From assembly GCA_903847195.1 (NCBI GenBank), contig CAINCZ010000183.1, forward strand, positions 1-20,999: DNA of 20,999 bases, in the 5' to 3' direction. Both the position numbers and the translations under genes were made by a program. Shown here in pieces: positions 1 through 9,081 of the stretch. Each line of letters starts with the position of its first letter. Position 1 is the first letter of the stretch. Under the pieces are notes generated by a model. That model had not been told where the DNA came from and searched no databases. It was given only the letters and a program-made list of their open reading frames with translations. This DNA comes from an uncultured Acidobacteriota bacterium (GTDB taxonomy: Bacteria > Acidobacteriota > Terriglobia > Terriglobales > CAINCZ01).

Positions 1-269
1 AACTCCTCGTACTTAGTGACCGGCAGCAAATGATCCATTTCACAGCCGTGGTGTGTGACATCATATGACTCAAGCATGTCTCTGCCACAGTAGACGCATT
101 TGAAGGTATCCCGCAAGGATACGGCTAAACTCCAGTCAAACCACTTCTGCTTTATCCATTCGTCCTCCATTAACCGTTGCGCGATTTGGAGATAGTTAGG
201 AGAGCCGCACTCGGCGCACGAAATGCAACCGGGCGGCAATTCATGGCCGCATGTAACGCAGTCGCTCAT
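1..269 (-). CDS. HNH-endonuclease-like zinc protein, 3' end cut by window edge
   Basis: This partial reading frame gives 89 residues from its ATG and runs off the left edge. Near the start are clustered cysteines (C4, C7, C15, C18, C21) resembling a small zinc ribbon. Later comes FKCVYCG (C58, C61), followed by HHGCEMDHLLP, where D79-H80 fits the core of an HNH nuclease of the CxxC...DHxxP class. The rest of the HNH fold would lie beyond the window. A purine-rich GGGAGGGACAG just upstream fits a ribosome binding site. Base composition is visibly less GC-rich than the neighbouring hutH gene, which may indicate recent acquisition. The family is inferred from motifs only. The target, and whether the protein is defensive, mobile or house-keeping, cannot be seen here. 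Confidence 0.6.
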   Translation of the reverse strand, partial: MSDCVTCGHELPPGCISCAECGSPNYLQIAQRLMEDEWIKQKWFDWSLAVSLRDTFKCVYCGRDMLESYDVTHHGCEMDHLLPVTKYEE

Positions 270-344
270 TCTGTCCCTCCCTCACATTACGCGGGACAGG
301 GTAGCACAATTGCTACGGGGATCGGCATTCGACTGGAACATGCC

Positions 345-1904
345 CTACCGCAGCGCCTCGGTGAGCCTGCCGGTAGCGATGAGCGCCGCCACTTTGGCGA
401 TGTCGGGGGCCAGGGGGCGGTCGCGCTCCATCATGGGCACCGCCGAGCGGATCGCGGCCTGCGTGTGCTGTCCGCGTTTGGAGGTCTTCAGCGGCGCGAG
501 GAAGTCGAGCGCCTGGGCTGCGCACAGTGCTTCAATCGCCATCACGTGGCGCGTGTTCTCGACCACCCGGCGCACCTTGAGCGCGGCGGCCATTCCCATC
601 GAAACGTAGTCTTCCTTGTTGCCCGAGGTGGTGATCGAATCCACCGACGCCGGATGCGCCATCACTTTGTTCTCGCTAACCAGGGCGGCGGCCGTCACCT
701 GTGCCATCATGAAGCCCGAGTGCAGGCCGGCGCCGGGGGCGAGAAAGGCGGGCAGCCCCTCGCTCAGTGTGGGGTTCACCAGACGCTCCGTGCGACGTTC
801 GCTGATGCCGGCCAGCGCGCAGAGCGCGATGGCCAGAAAATCCAGCGCGAAGGCCAGCGGTTGGCCGTGGAAGTTTCCGCCCGAGATCACGTCGCCCTCG
901 ATCGGCGCGCCCGGCAGCGGACGCGGCGCCCCAACCTGCTTCGGCGGCAAAAAGACCAGCGGATTGTCCACCGCCGAGTTCATCTCGATTTCAAACACGT
1001 TGCGGCAGTAGGCGAGCGCGTCGCGCACCGCTCCGTGCACCTGCGGGATGCAGCGCAGCGAATATGCGTCCTGCACCTTTCCGCAGTTGGCGTGCGAGGC
1101 CCGAATCTGGTCCGCGCCTTCCAGCAGCAGCCGCAGGTTGCGGGCCACCAGAAGCTGCCCGGGATGGGGGCGCGCGCGATGGATGCGCTCATCGAAGGCG
1201 ACCACCGTGCCCTTCAGCGCGTCGAGCGCCAGCGCCGCGATCACGTCCGCCGAGTCGGCCAGCGTCTCGCCGGCCAGCAGCGTCAGCACGCCGACGGCGA
1301 GCATCGCCTGTGTGCCGTTGATGAGCGAGATAGCCTCTTTCGCTTCCAGTTCGAGGGGCTGAATGCCGGCCTTCTTCAGGGCCTGCGCTGCCGGCATGGT
1401 TTCGCCGTCCAGTACGGCCTGCCCCTCGCCGATCAGTCCGAGGGCAAGATGCGCCAGTGGGGCCAGGTCGCCGCTGGCGCCTACCGAGCCCTGGGAAGGC
1501 ACCACCGGGCACACGCCGCGGTTGAGCAGTTCGCACAGGGTGTCGATCACGATGGGACGCACGCCGCTGCAGCCCTTAGCCAGCGAGTTGGCGCGCAGCA
1601 GCATCATGGCGCGCGTTTCGACCGTTGAGAGCGGCTCGCCGACGCCTGCCGAGTGGGAGCGCACCAAGTTCAACTGCAGTTCTCGCACCTGCTCGTGCGG
1701 AATGCGCACGTCGGCCAGCTGGCCGACGCCGGTGGTGATGGCATAGGCAACGCCATCGCTGGCCACTAATTGGTCCACCAGTTCGCGGGCGCGTTCCACC
1801 GCGGTGCGCGCCTCGGGCTCGAGCATGACGGGGCGGCGCTCGCAGACCACCTCGCGCAGGTCGTCCGTGGTCAGGTCATTGCCATTCAGTTTGAGGGCGA
1901 TCAT
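345..1904 (-). CDS. hutH: Histidine ammonia-lyase
   Basis: Catalyses removal of ammonia from L-histidine to give urocanate, the first step of histidine breakdown in the cytoplasm. The 519-residue product matches family length. The MIO cofactor triad A143-S144-G145 lies in GSVGASGDLAPLAH, close to its usual position 142-144. SH at S83-H84 is the histidine-type selectivity pair rather than the FL of phenylalanine lyases, and E431 in GNKEDYVSMG agrees with a histidine substrate. QDAYSLRC and GGNFHGQP are also present. A loop of roughly a dozen extra residues rich in Pro and Gly (about 320-337) precedes the GGNF motif. The ATG at 1904 was chosen because the family N-terminus starts there; an in-frame start at 1958 would overlap the upstream gene. 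It lies 40 bases after the thioesterase gene and is probably cotranscribed with it. No other hut genes are in the window. Confidence 0.93.
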   Translation of the reverse strand: MIALKLNGNDLTTDDLREVVCERRPVMLEPEARTAVERARELVDQLVASDGVAYAITTGVGQLADVRIPHEQVRELQLNLVRSHSAGVGEPLSTVETRAMMLLRANSLAKGCSGVRPIVIDTLCELLNRGVCPVVPSQGSVGASGDLAPLAHLALGLIGEGQAVLDGETMPAAQALKKAGIQPLELEAKEAISLINGTQAMLAVGVLTLLAGETLADSADVIAALALDALKGTVVAFDERIHRARPHPGQLLVARNLRLLLEGADQIRASHANCGKVQDAYSLRCIPQVHGAVRDALAYCRNVFEIEMNSAVDNPLVFLPPKQVGAPRPLPGAPIEGDVISGGNFHGQPLAFALDFLAIALCALAGISERRTERLVNPTLSEGLPAFLAPGAGLHSGFMMAQVTAAALVSENKVMAHPASVDSITTSGNKEDYVSMGMAAALKVRRVVENTRHVMAIEALCAAQALDFLAPLKTSKRGQHTQAAIRSAVPMMERDRPLAPDIAKVAALIATGRLTEALR

Positions 1905-1944
1905 GAGTTGTCCCCGGCGGCCGGAAGTGCACCGGCCGTATTGT

Positions 1945-2409
1945 TCACTTGCCCGCAATGCCCCGCAAGGCTTCCATGTACTTGGGCGGGAAGACGCGCT
2001 TTGACCCGTCGAGCGCCTGCGTCAGATGAATCGTCTCGCCCGTGGCCAGCAGCACGCCGTCAGTCGCGCGCGTCACCTCGTAAACGAAGTGGATCAGGTT
2101 ACTGCGCACGCGCTGAACATGGCTCGTCACCACCAGTTCTTCGTCGTAGCGTGCGGGTTCCTTGTAGCGGCAGCGGACTTCGACGACCGGCAGGCGGCAG
2201 CCGTCCTGTTCCATCTGGCGATAGCTGAAGCCGAGCATACGCAGCAGTTCGACCCGGCCCACCTCGAACCAGATGATGAAGTTCGAGTGATAGACCACGC
2301 CCATCTGGTCGGTCTCGGCATAGCGGACGCGCACGCGGGTGGCGTGCGCATGGGACTTCGTCTTCACCCCGGCTGCTGCCGCGGAATCGGTGGAGTTGGA
2401 TTTCTGCAT
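1945..2409 (-). CDS. Acyl-CoA thioesterase, YbgC/FadM-like hotdog fold
   Basis: Predicted to hydrolyse acyl-CoA thioesters in the cytoplasm. The 154-residue product has the 4-hydroxybenzoyl-CoA thioesterase signature YAETDQMGVVYHSNFIIWFE, with the likely catalytic Asp at D34 followed by GVVYHSNF. It continues with the conserved helix ending GRVELLR. An N-terminal tail of about 22 Ser/Ala-rich residues precedes the fold. I chose the ATG at 2409. A GTG at 2454 in the same frame would add 15 residues with no family support. The gene is followed after 40 bases by hutH on the same strand, so the two are likely one transcript. The actual acyl substrate is unknown; aromatic, short-chain and branched acyl-CoA are all possible for this family. 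Confidence 0.85.
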   Translation of the reverse strand: MQKSNSTDSAAAAGVKTKSHAHATRVRVRYAETDQMGVVYHSNFIIWFEVGRVELLRMLGFSYRQMEQDGCRLPVVEVRCRYKEPARYDEELVVTSHVQRVRSNLIHFVYEVTRATDGVLLATGETIHLTQALDGSKRVFPPKYMEALRGIAGK

Positions 2410-2474
2410 CGTCTGCCTGCTGCCTTCCTGCCAGCGATCTGGCGCAAGAAACACAAAGATGATCGTGGATGTTC

Positions 2475-2504
2475 ATTCTAAACAGTGCCGGGGCGGCCTG
2501 TCTT
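2475..2504 (-). promoter_or_regulatory. Candidate sigma-70 promoter for the thioesterase-hutH unit
   Basis: On the minus strand AAGACA (2504-2499) is followed after 18 bases by TAGAAT (2480-2475). These match the -35 and -10 consensus at 4/6 and 5/6. The start of transcription would fall near 2468, giving a leader of about 60 bases before the ATG at 2409. This is a motif match only. Confidence 0.35.
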
Positions 2505-2579
2505 GCGGGCTCGGATGTAAGGCAGCGGAGCGGTGCTGAACAGGCGCAATCGTGGGGCGAACGGTCCCCAACCCCTGTC

Positions 2580-2718
2580 GTCATTCCGAGCGCAGCGAGG
2601 GATCTGCGTTTTGACTGGGTAATTCGGATGGGTCATCCTGAGCAGAGCGAAGGATCTGCTTCTTCCGCGATTGAAAGCAAAAGCAGATTCTTCGCTCCTT
2701 TCAGTCGCTCAAAATGAC
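2580..2718. repeat. Cluster of three GTCAT..GAGC..ATCTGC interspersed repeat units
   Basis: Two direct copies and one inverted copy of a roughly 28-base unit fill the gap between the HMG-CoA lyase and thioesterase genes. Copy 1 (2580-2607) and copy 2 (2632-2659) both begin GTCAT and end GATCTGC. Copy 3 (2683-2718) is inverted and carries 8 extra bases in the middle. Copies 2 and 3 face each other and could fold into a long hairpin. No open frame or transposase lies here. Such units are dispersed in many environmental genomes as I recall; their origin is not settled by this sequence. Apart from this cluster and the candidate promoter at 2475-2504, I see nothing else in the 349-base gap. Confidence 0.8.
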
Positions 2719-2758
2719 CCCATCAAAATACTTCTTGCACGAAGTTTGGGTCACCACA

Positions 2759-3655
2759 CTAGTTCTTCGCCGTGATCATGCCGTGCCGCATGATCTCGCC
2801 GCCGATGCTCATCAGTCGCGGCAGGTCCCGCAGCAGCGGCCATTCGACCCCGCGCTCGGCGATGGCGTCCAGCACCGTTTCCGTCGAGATGTTGCCGATC
2901 AGGTAGTCCTGGGCGAACGGACATCCGCCATAGCCGCCAATGACCGAGTCGAAGCGGCGGCAGCCCGCGTCAAAGGCAGCCAGTATTTTCTCTCTCGCGT
3001 GCGCAGGCTTGCTATGCAGGTGGCAGCCAATTTCGATGTGGTCGAAGCGAGCCACGGCAGCTCCGACCAGTTCGCCGATCAGATCAGGTGTCGCCATGCC
3101 GGCCGTATCGGCCAGCGCAATCTGCTTGATTCCCATCTCGGCGATCAAGGCTACTGCCTCCAGCGACTCCTGCGGGTCCCACACGTCCTGGTAGGGATTG
3201 CCGAACGCCATGGAAATGTAGGCCACCACGCCCAGTCCATGGTCGTCGGCGCGCTGCTTGATCTTCTCCAGCTCCTCGACGGCCTGTTCGACCGTCTGGT
3301 TCTGGTTGCGTTCGAGGAACGTGGGCGAGACCGAGTAAGGGAAGCCCAGGGTATGCACGCAGCGGGTCTTGACCGCGCGCTGCGCTCCCTTGTCGTTCAT
3401 CACTGTGCCGATCAGCTCCAGTTCGTGGTCCTTCATCTCGCGCTCGTGGTCGCGCATGTCGAGCGCGCGCAGCACGTCTTCGGCGTCGGCCATCTGGGGC
3501 ACCGCGCGCGGCGAAGCAAACGAAACGGCGTCGATGTGCTTGAAGCCGGAGACGATCAGTTCGCGTATGTAGGTGGCTTTGACCGAGGTTGGAATGAACC
3601 CCTTGCGCCCCTGCCAGGCGTCGCGCGGGCTCTCGATGATCTTCACACGTGGCAT
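2759..3655 (-). CDS. Hydroxymethylglutaryl-CoA lyase
   Basis: Cleaves HMG-CoA to acetyl-CoA and acetoacetate, the last step of leucine breakdown. The 298-residue TIM-barrel protein has the N-terminal SPRDAWQG with R11 and the metal ligand D12, then SFASPRAVPQMAD. It also has the metal-binding HxH at H212 and H214, and the catalytic-loop cysteine C245 in GGYGGCPFA. The H214 to C245 spacing of 31 equals that in the human enzyme (H235 to C266). After C245 there is one extra residue before GN (N255), which I recall from bacterial subgroups with GGCPMA..DxLxGN. The start is set by a strong GGAGG six bases upstream of the ATG. A terminator separates it from the carboxylase gene upstream, so it probably has its own promoter in 3656-3849. 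Confidence 0.9.
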   Translation of the reverse strand: MPRVKIIESPRDAWQGRKGFIPTSVKATYIRELIVSGFKHIDAVSFASPRAVPQMADAEDVLRALDMRDHEREMKDHELELIGTVMNDKGAQRAVKTRCVHTLGFPYSVSPTFLERNQNQTVEQAVEELEKIKQRADDHGLGVVAYISMAFGNPYQDVWDPQESLEAVALIAEMGIKQIALADTAGMATPDLIGELVGAAVARFDHIEIGCHLHSKPAHAREKILAAFDAGCRRFDSVIGGYGGCPFAQDYLIGNISTETVLDAIAERGVEWPLLRDLPRLMSIGGEIMRHGMITAKN

Positions 3656-3799
3656 GGCGACCTCCGCCGGCGACCGGTGGCCAGTGCCCAGCTTGGCGCC
3701 TCAGCCCCCTCCCGGAACCGGCGCCGCGGGACTGCTGACCTCTGGAGCCGAGTTTAGCCCAAAACCGGCGCGAAAGAGTTGATTGGACGGGTACACGCG

Positions 3800-3838
3800 G
3801 CGCCAAATTGGCGCGCGGGCACGGGCAGGTAGCCCGTG
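3800..3838. promoter_or_regulatory. Palindrome and hairpin upstream of the HMG-CoA lyase gene
   Basis: A perfect 15-base palindrome with one central base (GCGCCAA-A-TTGGCGC, 3800-3814) is followed by a 7-bp hairpin (CACGGGC-AGGTA-GCCCGTG, 3820-3838). Both lie between the terminator of the carboxylase operon and the HMG-CoA lyase start. The palindrome could be an operator; the hairpin has no T-run and is not an obvious terminator. I see no convincing promoter hexamers in 3656-3799. Confidence 0.3.
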
Positions 3839-3849
3839 TCTCCCCAAGC

Positions 3850-3881
3850 AAAACCCCGTCCTGGCCTGCGCCTGGACGGGG
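3850..3881 (-). terminator. Intrinsic terminator of the mutase-carboxylase operon
   Basis: The inverted repeat CCCCGTCC/GGACGGGG (3854-3861 with 3874-3881) is extended inward by GGC/GCC past one T-T mismatch to a 4-base loop. On the minus strand it is followed directly by TTTT (3853-3850). It begins about 25 bases past the stop codon of the carboxylase gene at 3907. Confidence 0.85.
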
Positions 3882-3906
3882 TAGGGTATTAACATCGTTT
3901 GCTCCG

Positions 3907-5622
3907 CTAAGTCTGCAGAATTCCCGTCTTGAACTGCGGAATGTCAGGATTGAGCGACGCCGCTTCCAGCGAAGCGATCAGCACGTCGCGCGTGTCCATC
4001 GGATCGATGATCGCATCCACCCACAGCCGGGCCGCGCCGTAACGCGGGTCCATCTGCTCGCTGTAGGCCGCCTGCACCGATTCCATCAGCTGCTGCTTCT
4101 CTTCGGCCGACAGCCGCTTGCCGCCGCGCTCCAGTTGCTTCAGCTTGATTTCAACCAGCGTCTCGGCCGCCGACTCGCCGCTCATCACCGTATAGCGGGC
4201 GGTAGGCCAGGCAAAGATGAAGCGCGGGTCATAGGCCTTGCCGCACATCGCATAATGTCCGGCGCCGAACGAGCCGCCCACGATGATGCTGATCTTGGGA
4301 ACGACCGAGTTGGCGACCGCGTTCACCATCTTTGCACCTGCCCGGATGATGCCTTCGCTCTCGGCCTGCTTGCCCACCATGAAGCCGTTCACGTCGTGCA
4401 GGAAGACCAGCGGCACCAGGTTCTGGTTGCAGTCCATGATGAAGCGCGCGGCCTTTTCGGCCGACTCGGGGTAGATCACGCCGCCAAATTCGACGCGCTT
4501 GTTTCCATCCGAGCCGATCTGCGTGGCGTGCTTCTTCTGGTTGGCAACGATGCCGACGGCAAAGCCGCCGATGCGGGCGTAACCGCAAACGATCGTCTGG
4601 CCGAAATCGGGCCGGTATTCGTCGAAGCGGCTGGCGTCCACCACGCGGGCGATGAGCTCGCGCACATCGTACTGGTGCGCCGGATCGCTGTCGAAAATTC
4701 CGTAGATTTCTTCGCCCTTGTAAGCCGGCGCCTCCGGCTTAATCCGGCTGAATGGCGCATGCGGGCGGTGCCCCATCTTGTCCACCAGCGAGCGAATGCG
4801 CGTGATGCAGGCTTCGTCGTTCGGCTCGCGGAAGTCCACTGTGCCGCTGATGGCCGCATGCAGCTTGGCGCCGCCGAGTTCTTCGGCCGTCACCTTCTGC
4901 CCGATGGCCGCCTGCACCAGTGCCGGACCAGCCAGGAATAGACCGCTGCCTTCCGTCATCAGCACGTGGTCGCACATCACCGGCAGGTAAGCGCCTCCGG
5001 CGACGCACATGCCCATGATGGCCGTGATCTGCGGAATGCCCATGGCCGACATCACGGCGTTGTTGCGGAAGACGCGCCCGAAATCATCCTGGTCGGGGAA
5101 GACGTCTTCCTGCAGCGGCAGGAAGATGCCGGCCGAGTCCACCAGGTAGATGGTCGGGATGTGGCTCTGGATCGCGATGTTCTGCGCCCGCAGGACCTTC
5201 TTCGCCGTCATCGGGAAAAACGCGCCGGCCTTCACCGTCGCGTCATTGGCGATCAGCATGAAGGTGCGCCCGTTGACCAGGCCCAGCCCGGTGACGACCC
5301 CGGCCGCAGGAGCGCCGCCCCACTCTTCATACATGCCGTGAGCCGCGTACAGGCCCAGCTCAAGCAACTCCGTACCCGGATCGATCAGCTTCGCCAGACG
5401 TTCGCGGGCGGTCAGCCGACCCTTGGTGTGCTGTGCCGCAATCGCGTTCTTGCCGCCACCCTCGCGGATTTCGGGCTCTTCGTTGCGCAACTGCTCGACC
5501 AGGCGGGCCATCGCCCGCATGTTGGTCTCGAAATGAGGGCTGGAGGTATCAATGCGGGTAGGTAGAACGTTTTGGTCGGCGGACGCATCCTTGGTGGGCG
5601 GTTCCTTGCTCTTCTGTGCCAT
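3907..5622 (-). CDS. Acyl-CoA carboxylase carboxyltransferase (beta) subunit, methylcrotonyl-CoA type
   Basis: Transfers carboxyl from carboxybiotin to an acyl-CoA. The 571-residue product has two crotonase-fold halves. The first contains VDSAGIFLPLQ, FGRVFRNNAVMSA and GMCVAGGAYLPVMCDH; the second contains NGFMVG, GGSFGAGHYAMCGKAYDPRF and WPTARYTVMSGESAA. These segments follow methylcrotonyl-CoA carboxylase beta more closely than propionyl-CoA carboxylase beta, so 3-methylcrotonyl-CoA (leucine breakdown) is the likely substrate. Geranyl-CoA is an alternative. A low-complexity tail of about 28 residues precedes the conserved region. GAGG lies five bases before the chosen ATG. It is the last gene of the operon, 101 bases after the B12 subunit. 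The biotin carboxylase partner is absent from the window, so it must be encoded elsewhere. Confidence 0.88.
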   Translation of the reverse strand: MAQKSKEPPTKDASADQNVLPTRIDTSSPHFETNMRAMARLVEQLRNEEPEIREGGGKNAIAAQHTKGRLTARERLAKLIDPGTELLELGLYAAHGMYEEWGGAPAAGVVTGLGLVNGRTFMLIANDATVKAGAFFPMTAKKVLRAQNIAIQSHIPTIYLVDSAGIFLPLQEDVFPDQDDFGRVFRNNAVMSAMGIPQITAIMGMCVAGGAYLPVMCDHVLMTEGSGLFLAGPALVQAAIGQKVTAEELGGAKLHAAISGTVDFREPNDEACITRIRSLVDKMGHRPHAPFSRIKPEAPAYKGEEIYGIFDSDPAHQYDVRELIARVVDASRFDEYRPDFGQTIVCGYARIGGFAVGIVANQKKHATQIGSDGNKRVEFGGVIYPESAEKAARFIMDCNQNLVPLVFLHDVNGFMVGKQAESEGIIRAGAKMVNAVANSVVPKISIIVGGSFGAGHYAMCGKAYDPRFIFAWPTARYTVMSGESAAETLVEIKLKQLERGGKRLSAEEKQQLMESVQAAYSEQMDPRYGAARLWVDAIIDPMDTRDVLIASLEAASLNPDIPQFKTGILQT

Positions 5623-5723
5623 TCATGCCTCGTTAACTCAAACAAACAACGCTACAACAGCGCCCGCAAGGGGTGCAACCCTTGAATGCGCGAATCTCGC
5701 GGGCCGTCTTTGCCGCCCCGGGG

Positions 5724-6164
5724 CTACTCCGCCGTGGCCGTGGCCGGTGCGGCGCAAATGCCGCGCTGGCCGGCCTTTTCGCGAATAAAGCTGACGATGG
5801 AGTCCATGGCCGTACCAGGCTGAAAGATGGCAGCCACGCCCGCCTGCTTAAGCCTCTCCACGTCCACGTCGGGGATAATGCCGCCGACCACCACCATGAT
5901 GTCTTCCGCCTTCTGCTGGCGGAGCAACTCCAGCACGCGCGGCACGATGGCGTTGTGCGCGCCGGAAAGAATCGAAAGTCCGATCACATCCACATCTTCC
6001 TGCACTGCGGCTTCAACGATCATTTCCGGCGTCTGCCGCAGGCCGGTGTATATCACTTCCATGCCGGCGTCGCGCAGGGCGCGGGCAATCACCTTCACGC
6101 CGCGGTCGTGGCCGTCGAGTCCGGGCTTGGCCACCAGTACCCGAATTCTGCGTTCCCCTGCCAT
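5724..6164 (-). CDS. B12-binding small subunit of acyl-CoA mutase
   Basis: Binds adenosylcobalamin for the large mutase subunit encoded upstream in the same operon. The 146-residue protein is a complete cobalamin-binding domain. GLDGHDRG (residues 15-22) supplies the DxHxxG motif whose His replaces the dimethylbenzimidazole ligand of B12. GLSILSGAH and VVVGGIIP are the other conserved cofactor-contact segments. The C-terminus is a short Ala/Thr-rich tail. The size fits the small subunit of split mutases such as IcmB (about 136 residues). AAGGA lies about eight bases upstream of the ATG. Since the large subunit carries isobutyryl-CoA mutase residues, this protein is probably its partner, although the B12 domain itself does not show substrate choice. 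Confidence 0.9.
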   Translation of the reverse strand: MAGERRIRVLVAKPGLDGHDRGVKVIARALRDAGMEVIYTGLRQTPEMIVEAAVQEDVDVIGLSILSGAHNAIVPRVLELLRQQKAEDIMVVVGGIIPDVDVERLKQAGVAAIFQPGTAMDSIVSFIREKAGQRGICAAPATATAE

Positions 6165-6194
6165 ACTGCTTTCCTTTGACGCCGCCAGAACTGC

Positions 6195-6857
6195 CTAGTG
6201 TGACTTGGCCCCTTCCATCGGCGCACCGCCCTGGTGGGGATTCGGGGTGCCTGCGGGCGGCACCGCCATTCCGCCGTGCGCATTGCCTTTGGCCGCGGGC
6301 GGCATCGTCACACCGGCGTGCGGATTGCTGCCCCCGGTGCTGGGTGTTCCCATGCTGCCGGGCGGGGTGCAGGTCACGCGTCCGCTCTGCGCCACGCGCA
6401 GCGCGGACGGACAGTCGGCCGCCGACACCTTGCCCGGAGCGCCGCCACCCTTCGCGCTTTCGGCCTGTACTGCGTATAGTTTGCCGTTCGCCGCGCCCGC
6501 CACGCCGACGGTCAGACCGGGCATGTCATAGGCGACGTAGAAAGGCAGTTTCGCCTTGTTGGCTTTCATGGCGCAATCGGCGGCCGCCTGCGAATCGACG
6601 TTCAAGCCGAGGCGTCCGCAGTTGGTGGCGTTCTTGCCGGCCAGCTCCTGCAACTTCTGCGTAACCTGATTGTTCGGGGCGGTGCCTGCCGACGCGCTTT
6701 CCGGCGCGGCGGTTGCAGGCGCGGGCGTCGCCGCAGCCGGTGCCGCTTGCGATGTGTTCGCCGTGGCCGGAGCCGGGGCCGAACTCGTTGACTGGTTGCA
6801 ACCGGCGAGCCAGCAGCACAGCGCCAGCACGATGACGGAAACGCAAGCTCTCTTCAT
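6195..6857 (-). CDS. Predicted lipoprotein with His-containing 14-residue repeats, unknown function
   Basis: I do not recognise a family. The 220-residue product starts with a lipoprotein signal: MKR, a hydrophobic stretch, then the lipobox LAGC with the acylated cysteine at C20. An Ala/Pro/Thr/Ser-rich linker runs to about residue 62. A small middle region carries several cysteines (NCGR, DCAMK, DCPSA, TCTPP), suggesting disulfides in the periplasm. The C-terminus (about 178-220) is three 14-residue units, each starting N-x-H: NPHAG.., NAHGG.., NPHQG... The ATG at 6857 was chosen because the signal peptide begins there; an open frame reaches 6914. It sits between the two mutase subunit genes with 30 and 53 base gaps, so it is probably cotranscribed, though an envelope protein has no obvious role in a cytoplasmic enzyme. 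Confidence 0.75.
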   Translation of the reverse strand: MKRACVSVIVLALCCWLAGCNQSTSSAPAPATANTSQAAPAAATPAPATAAPESASAGTAPNNQVTQKLQELAGKNATNCGRLGLNVDSQAAADCAMKANKAKLPFYVAYDMPGLTVGVAGAANGKLYAVQAESAKGGGAPGKVSAADCPSALRVAQSGRVTCTPPGSMGTPSTGGSNPHAGVTMPPAAKGNAHGGMAVPPAGTPNPHQGGAPMEGAKSH

Positions 6858-6910
6858 GGCAATCTCATTGTAATCAAAGCTCCAGTTTACTGGTACCAAA
6901 GTCGCGCGTC

Positions 6911-8707
<1,797 letters not shown>

Positions 8708-8718
8708 GTGCGCCTCCA

Positions 8719-8789
8719 GTCACTCGTGATGCAGCGCCGCTTGCTTGCGAACGGCGACTGCATAGTGATCTCCCACATCACTAATGATG
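8719..8789. promoter_or_regulatory. Candidate operator region upstream of the mutase operon
   Basis: Several related half-sites lie just upstream of the mutase start. CATCA-CTAA-TGATG occupies 8776-8789. AGTGAT (8764-8769) is inverted to ATCACT (8777-8782) across 7 bases. A further TCAC-TCG-TGA lies at 8719-8730. TGATGCAGCGC and TGATGCAAGCGC form a direct repeat near 8728 and 8785. This density of TGAT/ATCA sites suggests a repressor target, for example of a TetR- or GntR-type regulator. I found no convincing -35/-10 pair. The regulator is not identifiable from the sequence. Confidence 0.35.
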
Positions 8790-8847
8790 CAAGCGCGAAG
8801 AAAACGAGTCGCAACTGCTTGATCGAGTCAAAGGAATCGGAGTTCTG

Positions 8848-8856
8848 TGCTAGAAT
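8848..8856 (+). promoter_or_regulatory. Extended -10 promoter of the tRNA-Val gene
   Basis: TGC-TAGAAT fits an extended -10 element (TGnTATAAT, 5/6 in the hexamer). Transcription would begin near 8863, about nine bases before the mature tRNA 5' end. The -35 region is weak, as expected for this promoter type. Confidence 0.55.
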
Positions 8857-8871
8857 TTTCTCAGTCGCAGT

Positions 8872-8948
8872 AGGCCCGTAGCTCAGTTGGTTAGAGCGCT
8901 TCCTTGACACGGAAGAGGTCGATGGTTCGAGTCCATTCGGGCCTACCA
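8872..8948 (+). tRNA. tRNA-Val (anticodon GAC), CCA encoded
   Basis: The cloverleaf is complete. Acceptor stem AGGCCCG pairs with CGGGCCT, followed by U8-A9. The D arm is GCTC/GAGC, and the anticodon stem CTTCC/GGAAG encloses loop TTGACAC with anticodon GAC. The variable loop is AGGTC, and the T arm GATGG-TTCGAGT-CCATT includes one G-T pair. The discriminator is A and CCA is encoded. Total length is 77 bases with CCA. A run of five T follows immediately after the gene. Confidence 0.97.
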
Positions 8949-9081
8949 GTTTTTATCTTTCCTGCTTTTCACCCGGACTTTTCTTGCAAGGCGCAGGACC
9001 GCTACATTCTTCTGGTGGGCGGCAGCTTGCTTTAGCAATGATTTCTGGCGGTGACTTCAATTTTGTGGGGGATGGACCGGA

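Noticed and set aside
301..316. GTAGCA-CAAT-TGCTAC hairpin after hutH as a terminator
   Set aside because: Short stem with no T-run on the minus strand; it could be a weak hairpin but not a supported terminator.
177..1628. Long plus-strand open frame opposite hutH
   Set aside because: Its predicted protein is Arg/His/Gln-rich low-complexity sequence with no family motif, typical of the antisense of a high-GC gene. The minus strand encodes an intact hutH.
3907..5622. Annotation as propionyl-CoA carboxylase beta because of the neighbouring mutase
   Set aside because: The FGRVFRNNA and GMCVAGGAYLP segments follow the methylcrotonyl type, and the mutase itself does not look like a methylmalonyl-CoA enzyme.
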